Assembly: GCA_020853525.1 (NCBI GenBank)
Contig: JADYYS010000036.1
Span: forward strand, 1-64,000
DNA: 64,000 nucleotides
DNA from: Ardenticatenales bacterium
Lineage (GTDB): Bacteria; Chloroflexota; Anaerolineae; Epilineales; Epilineaceae
Direction of reading: 5' to 3'
Shown: positions 8,804 to 17,126 of the stretch, piece by piece
Layout: the number at the start of each line of letters is the position of its first letter
Numbering within the stretch: position 1 is the stretch's first letter
The notes under the pieces: generated by a model
Databases searched by the model: none
The model's input: only the letters and a program-made list of their open reading frames with translations
What the model was told of the DNA's origin: nothing
Translations under genes and position numbers: made by a program

Positions 8804-9892
8804 ATGCGCAACCTCGAGCCCGACGTCGTGCTTCGCGACCGCTACCGTTTGGTCGAACTCGTCGGTCAAGGCGGCGCCGGTGCGGTCTGGCGTGCGGACG
8901 ACCTGCGTTTGGCCGGCCGCATCACCGCCGTCAAGGCGATCCTGCCGGACGTCGGCTCGGCGGCCGACCGGGCCGATCGCCAGGCCCAGTTCCACCGCGA
9001 GGCCAGCATGTTGGCGCGCCTCGACCATCCGGCCCTGCCCAAGGTCTCGGATTATTTCGAGGACGACGGTACGGACTTCCTGGTCATGGACTACGTCGAC
9101 GGGCCCGATCTTCGCCAGGTCGTCGATGCCGCGCTGGCCGCGGGCGAGCTCCTCGACGTCGAGCGGGTCCTCGGCTGGGCCGATCAGCTCCTCGATGCCG
9201 TCGCCTACCTGCACGCCCAGTCGCCGCCCGTGCTGCACCGCGACATCAAGCCGGCGAACATCAAGCTCGTCGCGGGGGAACGGATCAAGCTCGTCGACTT
9301 CGGCCTCGTCAAGGCGATGGACCCGGCCGACCCCCGTACGCTCACCGTGGCGCGCGGCGTCGGTTCGCTGCCCTACACGCCGCTCGAGCAGTACGCCGGC
9401 GACACCGGCCACACGGATGTCCGGGCCGATCTGTACGCCGTCGGCGCAACGCTGTACCACCTCGTGACCGGCCGGCCGCCGGACACCGCCCAGGACCGCT
9501 TCCTGCTGCCCAATGCGCTCACCCGCCCCCGCCGGCTCAACCCCGACGTGCCGTCGCGCGTCGAGTCCGCCATCCTGACGGCGATGGCGCTCCACCCCGA
9601 GCGCCGGCCGCCGACGGCCCAGGCGCTGCGTGCGCTCCTCGTCGGCGACGCGCCGGTCCTCGGCAACGTCGAGCTCGGAACGGCGGGTCTGGCGTGGCGA
9701 CAGGCGATCTGGGACAACGCCGGGCTGATCGCCCTCGTCTCGCTGCTCGTGCTGCTCACCGTCGTCGCGACCTGGCAGGCGACCGCCGCGAGCGCGCCGG
9801 CCGCGACGCCGACGGCCAGCGCCGGGTCCACCGCCACCGCACCGATCGCCACGCCGACGGGGCCAGCGGCAGCAGCGCCAGCAGGAAACTGA
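8804..9892 (+). CDS. Membrane-anchored Ser/Thr protein kinase (Hanks type)
   Basis: 362 residues. All main kinase motifs are visible: Gly loop GQGGAGAVW (about 22), Lys in AVKAI (about 43), catalytic loop HRDIKPANIK (about 146), DFG (about 167) and an APE-region variant (YTPLEQYA). A single membrane segment (LIALVSLLVLLTVVATW, about 310-327) is followed by a short Ala/Thr/Pro tail, so the kinase domain is cytoplasmic and the tail outside. No PASTA or other sensor domain is present. The ATG at 8804 was chosen over a TTG at 8768. It is divergent from the FHA regulator, which makes that protein a likely phospho-Thr partner. Its 3' end overlaps the convergent gene by 137 nt. Confidence 0.9.
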   Translation: MRNLEPDVVLRDRYRLVELVGQGGAGAVWRADDLRLAGRITAVKAILPDVGSAADRADRQAQFHREASMLARLDHPALPKVSDYFEDDGTDFLVMDYVDGPDLRQVVDAALAAGELLDVERVLGWADQLLDAVAYLHAQSPPVLHRDIKPANIKLVAGERIKLVDFGLVKAMDPADPRTLTVARGVGSLPYTPLEQYAGDTGHTDVRADLYAVGATLYHLVTGRPPDTAQDRFLLPNALTRPRRLNPDVPSRVESAILTAMALHPERRPPTAQALRALLVGDAPVLGNVELGTAGLAWRQAIWDNAGLIALVSLLVLLTVVATWQATAASAPAATPTASAGSTATAPIATPTGPAAAAPAGN

Positions 9893-12524
9893 GCACCGGC
9901 GCCTGATACGCCGGGTTCCAACTGCGCGGCCAGAGCCGGCCGCCGCTCGGCAGCCAGCTGGGCATGCGCAGCCCACCGACGAGGACGAGCAGATAGCCCG
10001 CGAGCCCGCACGCGAGGCTGAGCAGGAAGAGCCGCACCGCGCGCGAAGGCACGCGCGGCCCCTCGCCGGCGCCGAAGACGATCACGCCGGCCAGCAGGAT
10101 CAGCGTCAAGCTGAAGAGCAGGATGCTCCAGTCGGCCGGCAGCCGGCGGATCGCCAGCGGCCCTTGGCCGGCGGTCGGCGTTGGGACGTCGAGCACGCTG
10201 CCGCTGACGTGGACGACGAGGGGTGCGCTGGCCAGCCCGCTGTCCAGCACGGCGGTGATCTCGATATCGCCCTGGCGATCCGCCGGGAGCGTGACGGTCG
10301 CCCGTCCATCGATGGTCTGCCCGACGACGTCGCGCAGGTAGACGTCCTCCGCGGGGTCGTAGCCGCGGACGGTGACCGTCGAGCCGTCGGGCACGGGGTG
10401 GCCGTTGGCGTCCCGGATCTCGCCCGTGCGCACCGTGATCCGGCCGCCGTGGGCGACCGCGGCGTCCGGCCGTCCGCCGACCAGGCTGAGGTCGATCTCC
10501 TGGCCGGGTGCGGGGAGGAGCTGGGTGGCGAGGTCGTAGCCCGCGCCCGGCACCGAGACCGGGCTCGCCCCGACCGCCGCTTCGTCCCCGAACACGGCGC
10601 GCAATGCCACGCGCACGAACGGCCCCCCCGGACTGTAGACGGCATAGTAGGCGGCCAGCCGGGAAATCTCGCTGGCGTCGAGGCCGTACGGCGCGTCGAA
10701 CGCAACTGCCACCAATCGCTGGCCGGCCGACTCGGTCTCTCTGGCCTGCAGGAACAGCCGCGGCGCGTCCGAGCCCGGCGCCTCGGTCGGCCGAACGTCC
10801 CGCATGAAGAAGACGATCCAGTCGGCCTGGGCGACACCGCGTGCCACCTCGTCCTGCCGTGCGGCGCTCAACGGCGGCACGAGCGATGGGTTGTTCTCGG
10901 CGGCGATCCGGCCCGTGGCCCCGAGCCATGCCCGAAGCTCGCGCGCGGTGACGACGCCGACGTCCTCGGCACGGACGATGCGCCGCGTGCCGGAACCCGT
11001 CGGGCCGTACGTCTGGAGGCACGTCGCAAGGACCTCGTCGGGATCGAGCACCCATTGCGGCGGACAGGCGGCGCACTCCTGGCTGTCGCGCGCGTCGACG
11101 ACGAACAGCAGTCGATCGCCGGATTGCGGCGACGGCACCGGCGCACGACCGCCGCCGGCCGTCGGCAGGGCGAACAGCGTGAGCGCGGCACGGGCGACGG
11201 CCTGCGTATCGTCGCCCCCCAATCCGGTGGATGCCGGGGCGGCCTCGGCATCGACGGCGACGCCGTCCGGCGTGGCCGCAGCGTACAGCGCGCGCTTGCG
11301 GGCCAGGACGCGGCGCAGCGCCCGGTCGACGGCCTCGCGCACGTTGTCGTCCTCCTCGTAGGCCGCGGTCAGCCAGGCGAGCGCCTCCTCGATCTCCGCG
11401 GGCGATCGGGTCGGGTCGTCGGGCACGTCGAAGCCGGACAGGTTGAGGACGTCGTTGCCGGCCAGGAGCGCCTCGCGCACGACGCGGCGGACATTGAACG
11501 CCGCTCCCTGTGGATCGGTATAGCGTCGGACGCCGGCCAGGCCGAGGCCGGGGCTGAACAGGAGCCCGCCGCCCTCTCGCCAGGCATCGAGGCTCGGCAG
11601 CTGCCCGCGCAGGTAGGCAAGGCCGCTGCCGTCGAGGGACAGCGGACGATCGATCTGGCGCTGGACACCGCGAAACCGCACGTGGGTCGTCACCAGCGCG
11701 TCGACGACGCTGGAGCGGTTGTCCCGGGGCTCGACGACGGCCACGAACGGCACGAGCTCGGTGCGCCGCAGGTCGTCCAGACTGCTCTCCACGATCGGCA
11801 ACTCGGCGGTCTGGCTCCGATCGGCGCCGCCGACGCCCGGGAAGCTGCCGGCGGCCACCGCCACCCGCCCGTCGCTGCCGCGGTGGATGCCGCCGACGAT
11901 GGCCCGGCCGAGCTTGGCCACCCACGACGGGTTGCCGCCGAGCGCCCGGGCGCCCAGGTCACCGGTGCTGCCCGGCCGTGGTTGGGCGACGACATCCAGA
12001 TTCGGACCGAGCCAAAGGTTGACGCCGACCGCCCGCAGCTCACGTCCGACGACCTCGCCGACGCGTCCGGCCAACGCCGGATCCCATGTGGCGCCGAGCG
12101 CCATCGCGCTCGGTACGTCCGTCATGCCGCCGCGCAGCGGGCTGAGCGGGAACGCCGCCCCGTCGCTGTCGACCGCGATCCACAGCGGGACGTACGCCGC
12201 GTGCCGGGCGGCGCGCGCCTGCAACGCGTTCGCCAGGAGCGCCACCTGGCGCGGCGTGTCGGGTGCGTTGACGAAGTTGCCGGCGCGCGGGTCCAGGATG
12301 ACGCCGCCGACGCCCTGATCCACGAGGCGGGCGATCGCGCGATCGTCGGTCACGGCGTCGCCCCGGAACGGCACGAGAAGGAGCTGGCCGACGCGCTCCG
12401 CGGGGGTCATGTCGGCGATCAGGTCGTCGATCTCGCCGGCGGCCGTTGCTGCGCGCGGCGGCGCGGCCGTCGCGCAGGACGCGGCGAGGGCCGCGGCGAA
12501 GCAGAGGAGTGTTCGGGTGTGCAC
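9756..12524 (-). CDS. GH3-fold envelope protein lacking the catalytic signatures (probable pseudoenzyme)
   Basis: About 922 residues from a GTG at 12524 (a TTG at 12533 is possible). An N-terminal signal peptide ends near Cys 16 (AASC). Residues about 35-390 match the N-terminal barrel of family GH3 (MTPAERVGQLLLVPF, the VPLWIAVDSDGAAFPLSP segment, then VNLWLGPNLDV). The usual KHFPGHG motif reads GSFPGVG, and the region where a GH3 nucleophile Asp is expected reads LLFSPGLGL, so both key acidic/His positions seem lost. A GH3 C-terminal-like domain, an Ig-like region and three hydrophobic segments near the C-terminus follow, suggesting membrane anchoring. The last 45 codons overlap the convergent kinase gene and are Arg/Ser-rich, perhaps a read-through tail. 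Confidence 0.75.
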   Translation of the reverse strand: MHTRTLLCFAAALAASCATAAPPRAATAAGEIDDLIADMTPAERVGQLLLVPFRGDAVTDDRAIARLVDQGVGGVILDPRAGNFVNAPDTPRQVALLANALQARAARHAAYVPLWIAVDSDGAAFPLSPLRGGMTDVPSAMALGATWDPALAGRVGEVVGRELRAVGVNLWLGPNLDVVAQPRPGSTGDLGARALGGNPSWVAKLGRAIVGGIHRGSDGRVAVAAGSFPGVGGADRSQTAELPIVESSLDDLRRTELVPFVAVVEPRDNRSSVVDALVTTHVRFRGVQRQIDRPLSLDGSGLAYLRGQLPSLDAWREGGGLLFSPGLGLAGVRRYTDPQGAAFNVRRVVREALLAGNDVLNLSGFDVPDDPTRSPAEIEEALAWLTAAYEEDDNVREAVDRALRRVLARKRALYAAATPDGVAVDAEAAPASTGLGGDDTQAVARAALTLFALPTAGGGRAPVPSPQSGDRLLFVVDARDSQECAACPPQWVLDPDEVLATCLQTYGPTGSGTRRIVRAEDVGVVTARELRAWLGATGRIAAENNPSLVPPLSAARQDEVARGVAQADWIVFFMRDVRPTEAPGSDAPRLFLQARETESAGQRLVAVAFDAPYGLDASEISRLAAYYAVYSPGGPFVRVALRAVFGDEAAVGASPVSVPGAGYDLATQLLPAPGQEIDLSLVGGRPDAAVAHGGRITVRTGEIRDANGHPVPDGSTVTVRGYDPAEDVYLRDVVGQTIDGRATVTLPADRQGDIEITAVLDSGLASAPLVVHVSGSVLDVPTPTAGQGPLAIRRLPADWSILLFSLTLILLAGVIVFGAGEGPRVPSRAVRLFLLSLACGLAGYLLVLVGGLRMPSWLPSGGRLWPRSWNPAYQAPVLSFLLALLPLAPSAWRSVRWRWTRRWPSASRPARSRRSPARSRRR

Positions 12525-12629
12525 GTTGGGCAAGGATAGGGAATCCGCAGCCGAACGCCAGCACCGGCCGCACCGGGCGATCGGGCGCCGACGCCGTGAC
12601 GGCCCCGAAGACGCGGCCGGGCAGCGTGG

Positions 12630-12659
12630 TTGACAGAATGGCATGCGGCGTGTTAATGT
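12630..12659 (+). promoter_or_regulatory. Candidate sigma-70 promoter for the subtilase/CAP gene
   Basis: TTGACA (12630-12635), an 18-nt spacer and TAATGT (12654-12659). The consensus -35 stands out against the GC-rich background. The next start codon downstream is the subtilase ATG at 13185, implying a 5' leader of about 520 nt. Confidence 0.5.
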
Positions 12660-12843
12660 AGTTGTAACCCGCGTGCACTTGCGGCTGAAGGCAGTTGCAG
12701 CCGGCGGTGGACATGAGGTTGGGGTCACCGCTTCCGGCGGGCGGTGTGCGTGGTCCCAAGGTCCGAAGCGTGGTCGTTTGGCCGTCGAACCGGCAGGACG
12801 ACAGTCTACGGAGGTCATCCGGCCCGTGTGCGCATCAACCGGT

Positions 12844-12942
12844 GTTATGGACGAAGAGAGGCGCCTGGCGACGAAGTCCTGGGTCTGCCCCTGCCCGAGC
12901 TCTGACGGGACCGCGCGCCGGCGCCTCTCGCCCGTGCATAAC
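12844..12942. repeat. Large imperfect inverted repeat in the subtilase leader
   Basis: GTTATGGACGAAGAGAGGCGCC (12844-12865) is mirrored by GGCGCCTCTCGCCCGTGCATAAC (12920-12942) around a 54-nt loop, with about three mismatches or bulges. It could fold as an RNA stem in the leader or be a decayed small mobile element. I found no second copy in the window. Confidence 0.6.
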
Positions 12943-13184
12943 GGTGTTGGGAAATTGGGCGTTACGCACGTTTGTCGAACGCGACTTCATTCCTGGACGA
13001 TCCCCCAATGCGTCGGGTGTGATGCAGCACGGCCGATGGGCACGGACCGCAAAGCGGCCCGTCTTCTCAGTTCGGGACTCCTTGGTGCGACCGCACTGAG
13101 GTGCGACGAGTCCGGCAATGGCGGGCAGTCAGAGATAGCCGTTTCCGCTGCCCCGGACGGCGAACGCGATGCGGAGGATAAGGC

Positions 13185-16100
13185 ATGAGCCATCGACACG
13201 CGGCGGTGTTGCTGACAGCGGGAGCCGCCCTGCTGGTTGTCCTGACCGGCTCGACCCCCACGCGCGGGGCGGCGCCGGGCACCGCCGAACACCCGGCGTC
13301 CCTTCCGGCCCCGTGGTCGGCCGACGGCGGGGCCCTGCCGGGGGTGCTCGGTCCGGACGACGCCGCGCCCGCCGGCGGCGGCCTTGTGTCGCGATCGCAC
13401 GGCGCCGGTGGGCCGGTCGTGGCTGCCGGTGGGCAGGCTGCCGAGCCGCTGCAGTCGGATCTCGACGACGACCCGGGCTACATTCCGAACCGCCTCATCG
13501 TCGGCTTTCGCCCGGAGGCGACCGACGAGTACAAGCGCAAGCTGCACGAGAAGTACGGCGGGCAGGTCATCGACCAGATCCAGAACCTGAACATCCAGGT
13601 GCTCCGGGTCACCGACACGGACCTGCTCACCCAGGTTCGGGCCTATCAGTCCGAAGTGCAGGTGGCCTTTGCCGAGCCGGACTACCTGGCGCACATCCTC
13701 GGCGAACCCGACCCGGTGTCGCCCCGTGCGGACGTTGCGGCCGGGCAGGCCGGCGGACGAAACCCATTGGACCGACTCGGCCTCCAGATCACCCCGAACG
13801 ATCCGATGGTCGGCTCGCAGTGGCACCACACCAAGATCGAGTCGGCGGCCGCGTGGGACCGCCAGCGCGGCGCCGGGATCACGATCGCCATCGTCGACAC
13901 CGGCACGAACTGCAGCCATCCGGACCTGGCCGGCAAGTGCGTCGCGGGTTACGATTATGTCAACCGCGACAACAACCCGGCCGACGACCAGGGCCACGGC
14001 ACGCACGTCGCCGGCATCGCGGCGATGCAGACGAACAACGGGGTCGGCGGCGCCGGCGTCGGTTGGGACAGCCGGATCATGCCGGTCAAGGTGCTCGACC
14101 GAACCGGCAACGGTGGTCACTCCGCGATCGCCAGCGGGATCACGTTCGCGGCCGACAACGGCGCGCAGGTGATCAACATGAGCCTCGGCGGCGCGTTCAC
14201 GTCTTCGACGCTCCGGAATGCGGTCGACTACGCGATTCAGCGCGGCGTCGTCGTCTTGGCGGCGGCGGGCAACGAAAATACGTCGAACCCGAGCTATCCG
14301 GCCGCCTACAACGGCGTCATCGGGATCGCGGCCACCTCGCAGTCGGATCAACGGGCCAGCTTCTCGAACTACGGCAACGCGGTCGATGTCGCCGCGCCCG
14401 GCGTCGCGATCCTCTCGACGGTCATGACGGGCGGCTACCAGCCATGGAGCGGCACGAGCATGGCCTGTCCCGTCGCGGCCGGGCTCGCGGCGCTCCTGGT
14501 GGCCCAGAACCCGAGCCGTACACCGGCGCAGGTCGAACAGATCCTCGAGCAATCGGCCGACGATCTCGGGGATGCCGGCTGGGATCCGTACTTCGGCTGG
14601 GGCCGGATCAACGCCCGCAAGGCGCTGAACCTGGCGCCCGGCACGACGACGCCCGGCACGCCCGCGGGCGGCGGGACGAGTACCGCCCCGCCGCCGACCC
14701 AGGCGACGGCAACGCCGTCCGGCAATTTCGTGCTCCAGGTCGAGGAGCTGATCAATCTGAAGCGCGCCGGCGCCGGCCTCAACCCGCTGGCCTCGAGCCA
14801 GCAGCTGCGCAACGCCTCGACCCGCCACTCGAACGACATGGCGTCCGGCAACTTCTGCGGGCACGACGGCACGGATGGCAGCACCGCCCAGTCGCGGATG
14901 CTGGACGCGGGCTACGGCCAGCCTTACGGCGAGATCGTGGCCTGCGGGCTCGTGTCGCCGGCGGCGGCCGTCGAAGCGTGGTGGAACAGTCCCGCGCACA
15001 AGGCGATCATGTTGTGCACGACGTGCACCGAGCTCGGTGCCGGGTACCGTAACATCGGCACGTACGGCCACTTCTGGACGGTCGATTTCGGCCGCCGGAC
15101 CGTGTCGGGCGCCACGCCGACGCTGGCGAGCACGGTGCCGCCGCCGGTCACCGGCACCGCTGCGCCGTCCGCGACTCCGCCACCGCCGACACCGACGCTC
15201 CACGCGCCGCCGGGTGGCGTGAACGTCGAGATCGCGCCGCGCAACAACAAGGCCGGCTGGGTCGTGAGCAATGTGCCCAACCAGAACTTCTTCACGGATG
15301 AGGAGGACACGTTCACCGGGACGTACGCCAACCGGACCTATCACGGCGCGGCCCAATTCGAACTCGGCGTGATCCCGGCCGGCGCGACGATCAACAGCGC
15401 CCGGCTGGAGATGATCGGCCGGGACGCCTCGTTCCTTGGCGTCGGCGGCACTTGGACGGTGAACCTGCTGCGGACCGACATCGACGCCGGCTTCGCCGGC
15501 CAGGGCTACACCGGGATACACAATGCGGCCATCGACGTCACGTTGATGCCGCTGCTCGGTCGCGACCTGCTGGGCGAATCGCAGAAGAACGCGTTCAACA
15601 TGGACGACGGCGCGCTGAACGTGCTCCGCGCGCGGCATCTCGGCTCGCGCGCCCTTTCGATCCGGATGGACGGTCCGCCCCCCGGCGGCAACGTCACGAA
15701 CCTCTTCACGTGGGACACCGGCTACGGCCAGACGACGCGGTATGCCGGCGTGCGGCTGTTCGTGAACTACAGCACGGCCGGCAGCGGCCCCCCGCCGTCC
15801 GCCACGCCGTCGCCGACCGAACCGCCGGCGCCGAACACGGCGACGCCGACCGTCGGAGCGTCCCCGACCCCGACGGTGACGCTCGTCCCGCCGACCGCGA
15901 CGTTCACCGCGCCGCCGCCGCCGCCGACCGCCACGCCGTCGCCGACGCTCGTGATTCCGCCGACGCGCGAACCGGACGGCAACGAGATCGACATCCTGCC
16001 GGCATGCCTGGACGTGGGCTATGTCCGCTCGTACGAGGCGTTCAACCACTTCTGCGACGACGACATGTTCGCCGGCTACTACCAGGGCCGGATCTACTTC

Positions 16101-16964
16101 GGCGGCGTTCAGTTCGACCTCTCGGCCGTGCCGGCCGGGCGGGCGGTGCGCAGCGCGCGGCTCCTGATGAACGGCCTGTCGACCCGCTACCTTTCCGATG
16201 CGGGCAACGGCGTCTGGGAGGCGAACCTGCTCGAAGCCGCCGTCGACGGCGGCTGGCGCGGCGTGTCGTACGAGTCGCTGCGCAGCGCCAGGATCTCGTC
16301 CAAGCTCCAGCCGCAGCTGCACCAGTACGACCTTGGCGTCGGCGTCCAGAACGTCTTCACGTTCGATGCGACGCAGCTGCGCGAGCTCGAGTTCCGCAAG
16401 GAAGCCACGGGCAAGGTCAGCTTCCGGATGGACGGCCCGCAGATCGGCGTGAGCAACGTCATGGACTGGGACACCGGTTTCGGCGCCGGGCAGCGAAATC
16501 CGCCGATCCTGCGGATCACGCTCGGCCCGCCCGGCAGCGGCGAGCCGGTGCCGACGAAGTCGACGGACGACTTGGCGAAGATCAACGAGATCGTGGCCGA
16601 GATCAACCGGGTGCGCGTGGCGAACGGCCGCGGCACGGTGGCGGTGTCCAGCGAACTGCAGTCCGCGGCCGGGACGCACAACACGGACATGATCCGCAAC
16701 AGCTTCTTCAGCCACACCGGCAGCGACGGCTCGTCGCCCGCCCAGCGCGTCGCACGCACCGGCTACCCCGCCACGGCGGTCGGCGAGCTGCTGGCCGCCG
16801 CCAACGGCACGCCGGCGGTCGTCGTGCAGGCCTGGCTGGATCAGGGGCAGCGGGACACCGTCCTCGACCCGTCGTACACCCAGATCGGCGCCCACTACCA
16901 GTTCGTCCGCGCCGTCGGCTACCAGCACTACTGGACGGTGGTGCTCGCCGCAAGGGCCCCTTGA
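13185..16964 (+). CDS. Secreted multidomain subtilisin-like protease with two CAP domains
   Basis: 1259 residues; the ATG has GGAGG 7 nt upstream. After a signal peptide comes an S8 propeptide-like region (about 95-165) and a subtilase domain (about 205-480). The complete triad is visible: Asp in AIVDTGTN (about 238), His in GHGTHVAG (about 272), Ser in SGTSMACP (about 424). A CAP/SCP domain (about 512-645; HSNDMASGNFCGHDG) follows, then a beta-rich domain of about 180 residues (about 680-862), a Pro/Thr linker, a second copy of that domain (about 935-1115) and a second CAP domain (about 1130-1258; HNTDMIRNSFFSHTG). No anchor is seen, so it is probably released. The two beta-rich domains resemble a DNRLRE-type adhesive domain also present in the 970-residue protein at 22873-25785. 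Confidence 0.92.
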   Translation: MSHRHAAVLLTAGAALLVVLTGSTPTRGAAPGTAEHPASLPAPWSADGGALPGVLGPDDAAPAGGGLVSRSHGAGGPVVAAGGQAAEPLQSDLDDDPGYIPNRLIVGFRPEATDEYKRKLHEKYGGQVIDQIQNLNIQVLRVTDTDLLTQVRAYQSEVQVAFAEPDYLAHILGEPDPVSPRADVAAGQAGGRNPLDRLGLQITPNDPMVGSQWHHTKIESAAAWDRQRGAGITIAIVDTGTNCSHPDLAGKCVAGYDYVNRDNNPADDQGHGTHVAGIAAMQTNNGVGGAGVGWDSRIMPVKVLDRTGNGGHSAIASGITFAADNGAQVINMSLGGAFTSSTLRNAVDYAIQRGVVVLAAAGNENTSNPSYPAAYNGVIGIAATSQSDQRASFSNYGNAVDVAAPGVAILSTVMTGGYQPWSGTSMACPVAAGLAALLVAQNPSRTPAQVEQILEQSADDLGDAGWDPYFGWGRINARKALNLAPGTTTPGTPAGGGTSTAPPPTQATATPSGNFVLQVEELINLKRAGAGLNPLASSQQLRNASTRHSNDMASGNFCGHDGTDGSTAQSRMLDAGYGQPYGEIVACGLVSPAAAVEAWWNSPAHKAIMLCTTCTELGAGYRNIGTYGHFWTVDFGRRTVSGATPTLASTVPPPVTGTAAPSATPPPPTPTLHAPPGGVNVEIAPRNNKAGWVVSNVPNQNFFTDEEDTFTGTYANRTYHGAAQFELGVIPAGATINSARLEMIGRDASFLGVGGTWTVNLLRTDIDAGFAGQGYTGIHNAAIDVTLMPLLGRDLLGESQKNAFNMDDGALNVLRARHLGSRALSIRMDGPPPGGNVTNLFTWDTGYGQTTRYAGVRLFVNYSTAGSGPPPSATPSPTEPPAPNTATPTVGASPTPTVTLVPPTATFTAPPPPPTATPSPTLVIPPTREPDGNEIDILPACLDVGYVRSYEAFNHFCDDDMFAGYYQGRIYFGGVQFDLSAVPAGRAVRSARLLMNGLSTRYLSDAGNGVWEANLLEAAVDGGWRGVSYESLRSARISSKLQPQLHQYDLGVGVQNVFTFDATQLRELEFRKEATGKVSFRMDGPQIGVSNVMDWDTGFGAGQRNPPILRITLGPPGSGEPVPTKSTDDLAKINEIVAEINRVRVANGRGTVAVSSELQSAAGTHNTDMIRNSFFSHTGSDGSSPAQRVARTGYPATAVGELLAAANGTPAVVVQAWLDQGQRDTVLDPSYTQIGAHYQFVRAVGYQHYWTVVLAARAP

Positions 16965-17019
16965 CGGACGGACGAACCGGACGGCGCAAGCCATCTGACC
17001 GACTCGCGGCCGCTTCCTT

Positions 17020-17051
17020 CGTGACGAAAAGACGTCCGTGACGAAAAGACG
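17020..17051 (+). repeat. Two tandem copies of a 15-nt unit
   Basis: CGTGACGAAAAGACG occurs at 17020-17034 and again at 17037-17051, 17 nt apart, immediately before the strong hairpin at 17048-17087. Confidence 0.7.
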
Positions 17052-17087
17052 GCGCCCTGGTTCCCTCGCGGGATCCAGGGCGCCGTC
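17048..17087. terminator. Bidirectional hairpin terminator between convergent genes
   Basis: GACGGCGCCCTGG and CCAGGGCGCCGTC form a perfect 13-bp stem around a 14-nt loop, 84 nt after the subtilase gene and 40 nt before the end of the convergent gene. There is no T-tract, as in other very GC-rich genomes, so termination is inferred from position and stem strength. Confidence 0.6.
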
Positions 17088-17126
17088 GCTCGTGTCGAGC
17101 GCGCCCGTCTAGCGAGCTCGCTGCGG

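Larger units (their letters stand above)
12534..13184. other. 650-bp gene-free region upstream of the subtilase gene
   Basis: No credible gene lies here: the overlapping frames lack codon-usage support and ribosome-binding sites. It holds a candidate sigma-70 promoter on the plus strand (12630-12659), a large imperfect inverted repeat (12844-12942) and several further small hairpins between 13030 and 13140. If the promoter is real, the subtilase message has a structured leader of about 500 nt. Confidence 0.6.

Noticed and set aside
13030-13090. Possible GEMM (cyclic di-GMP-I) riboswitch because of a GCAAAGC heptamer in the subtilase leader
   Set aside because: The required upstream GCACAGGGCAAACC-like strand and the GAAA tetraloop are not present, so only the heptamer matches.
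12987-16994. A 1335-codon open frame on the minus strand opposite the subtilase/CAP gene
   Set aside because: It is Arg/Val/Asp/Gly-rich without any domain, has no ribosome-binding site, and lies exactly antisense to a gene with clear catalytic motifs. Long spurious frames are common at this GC content.
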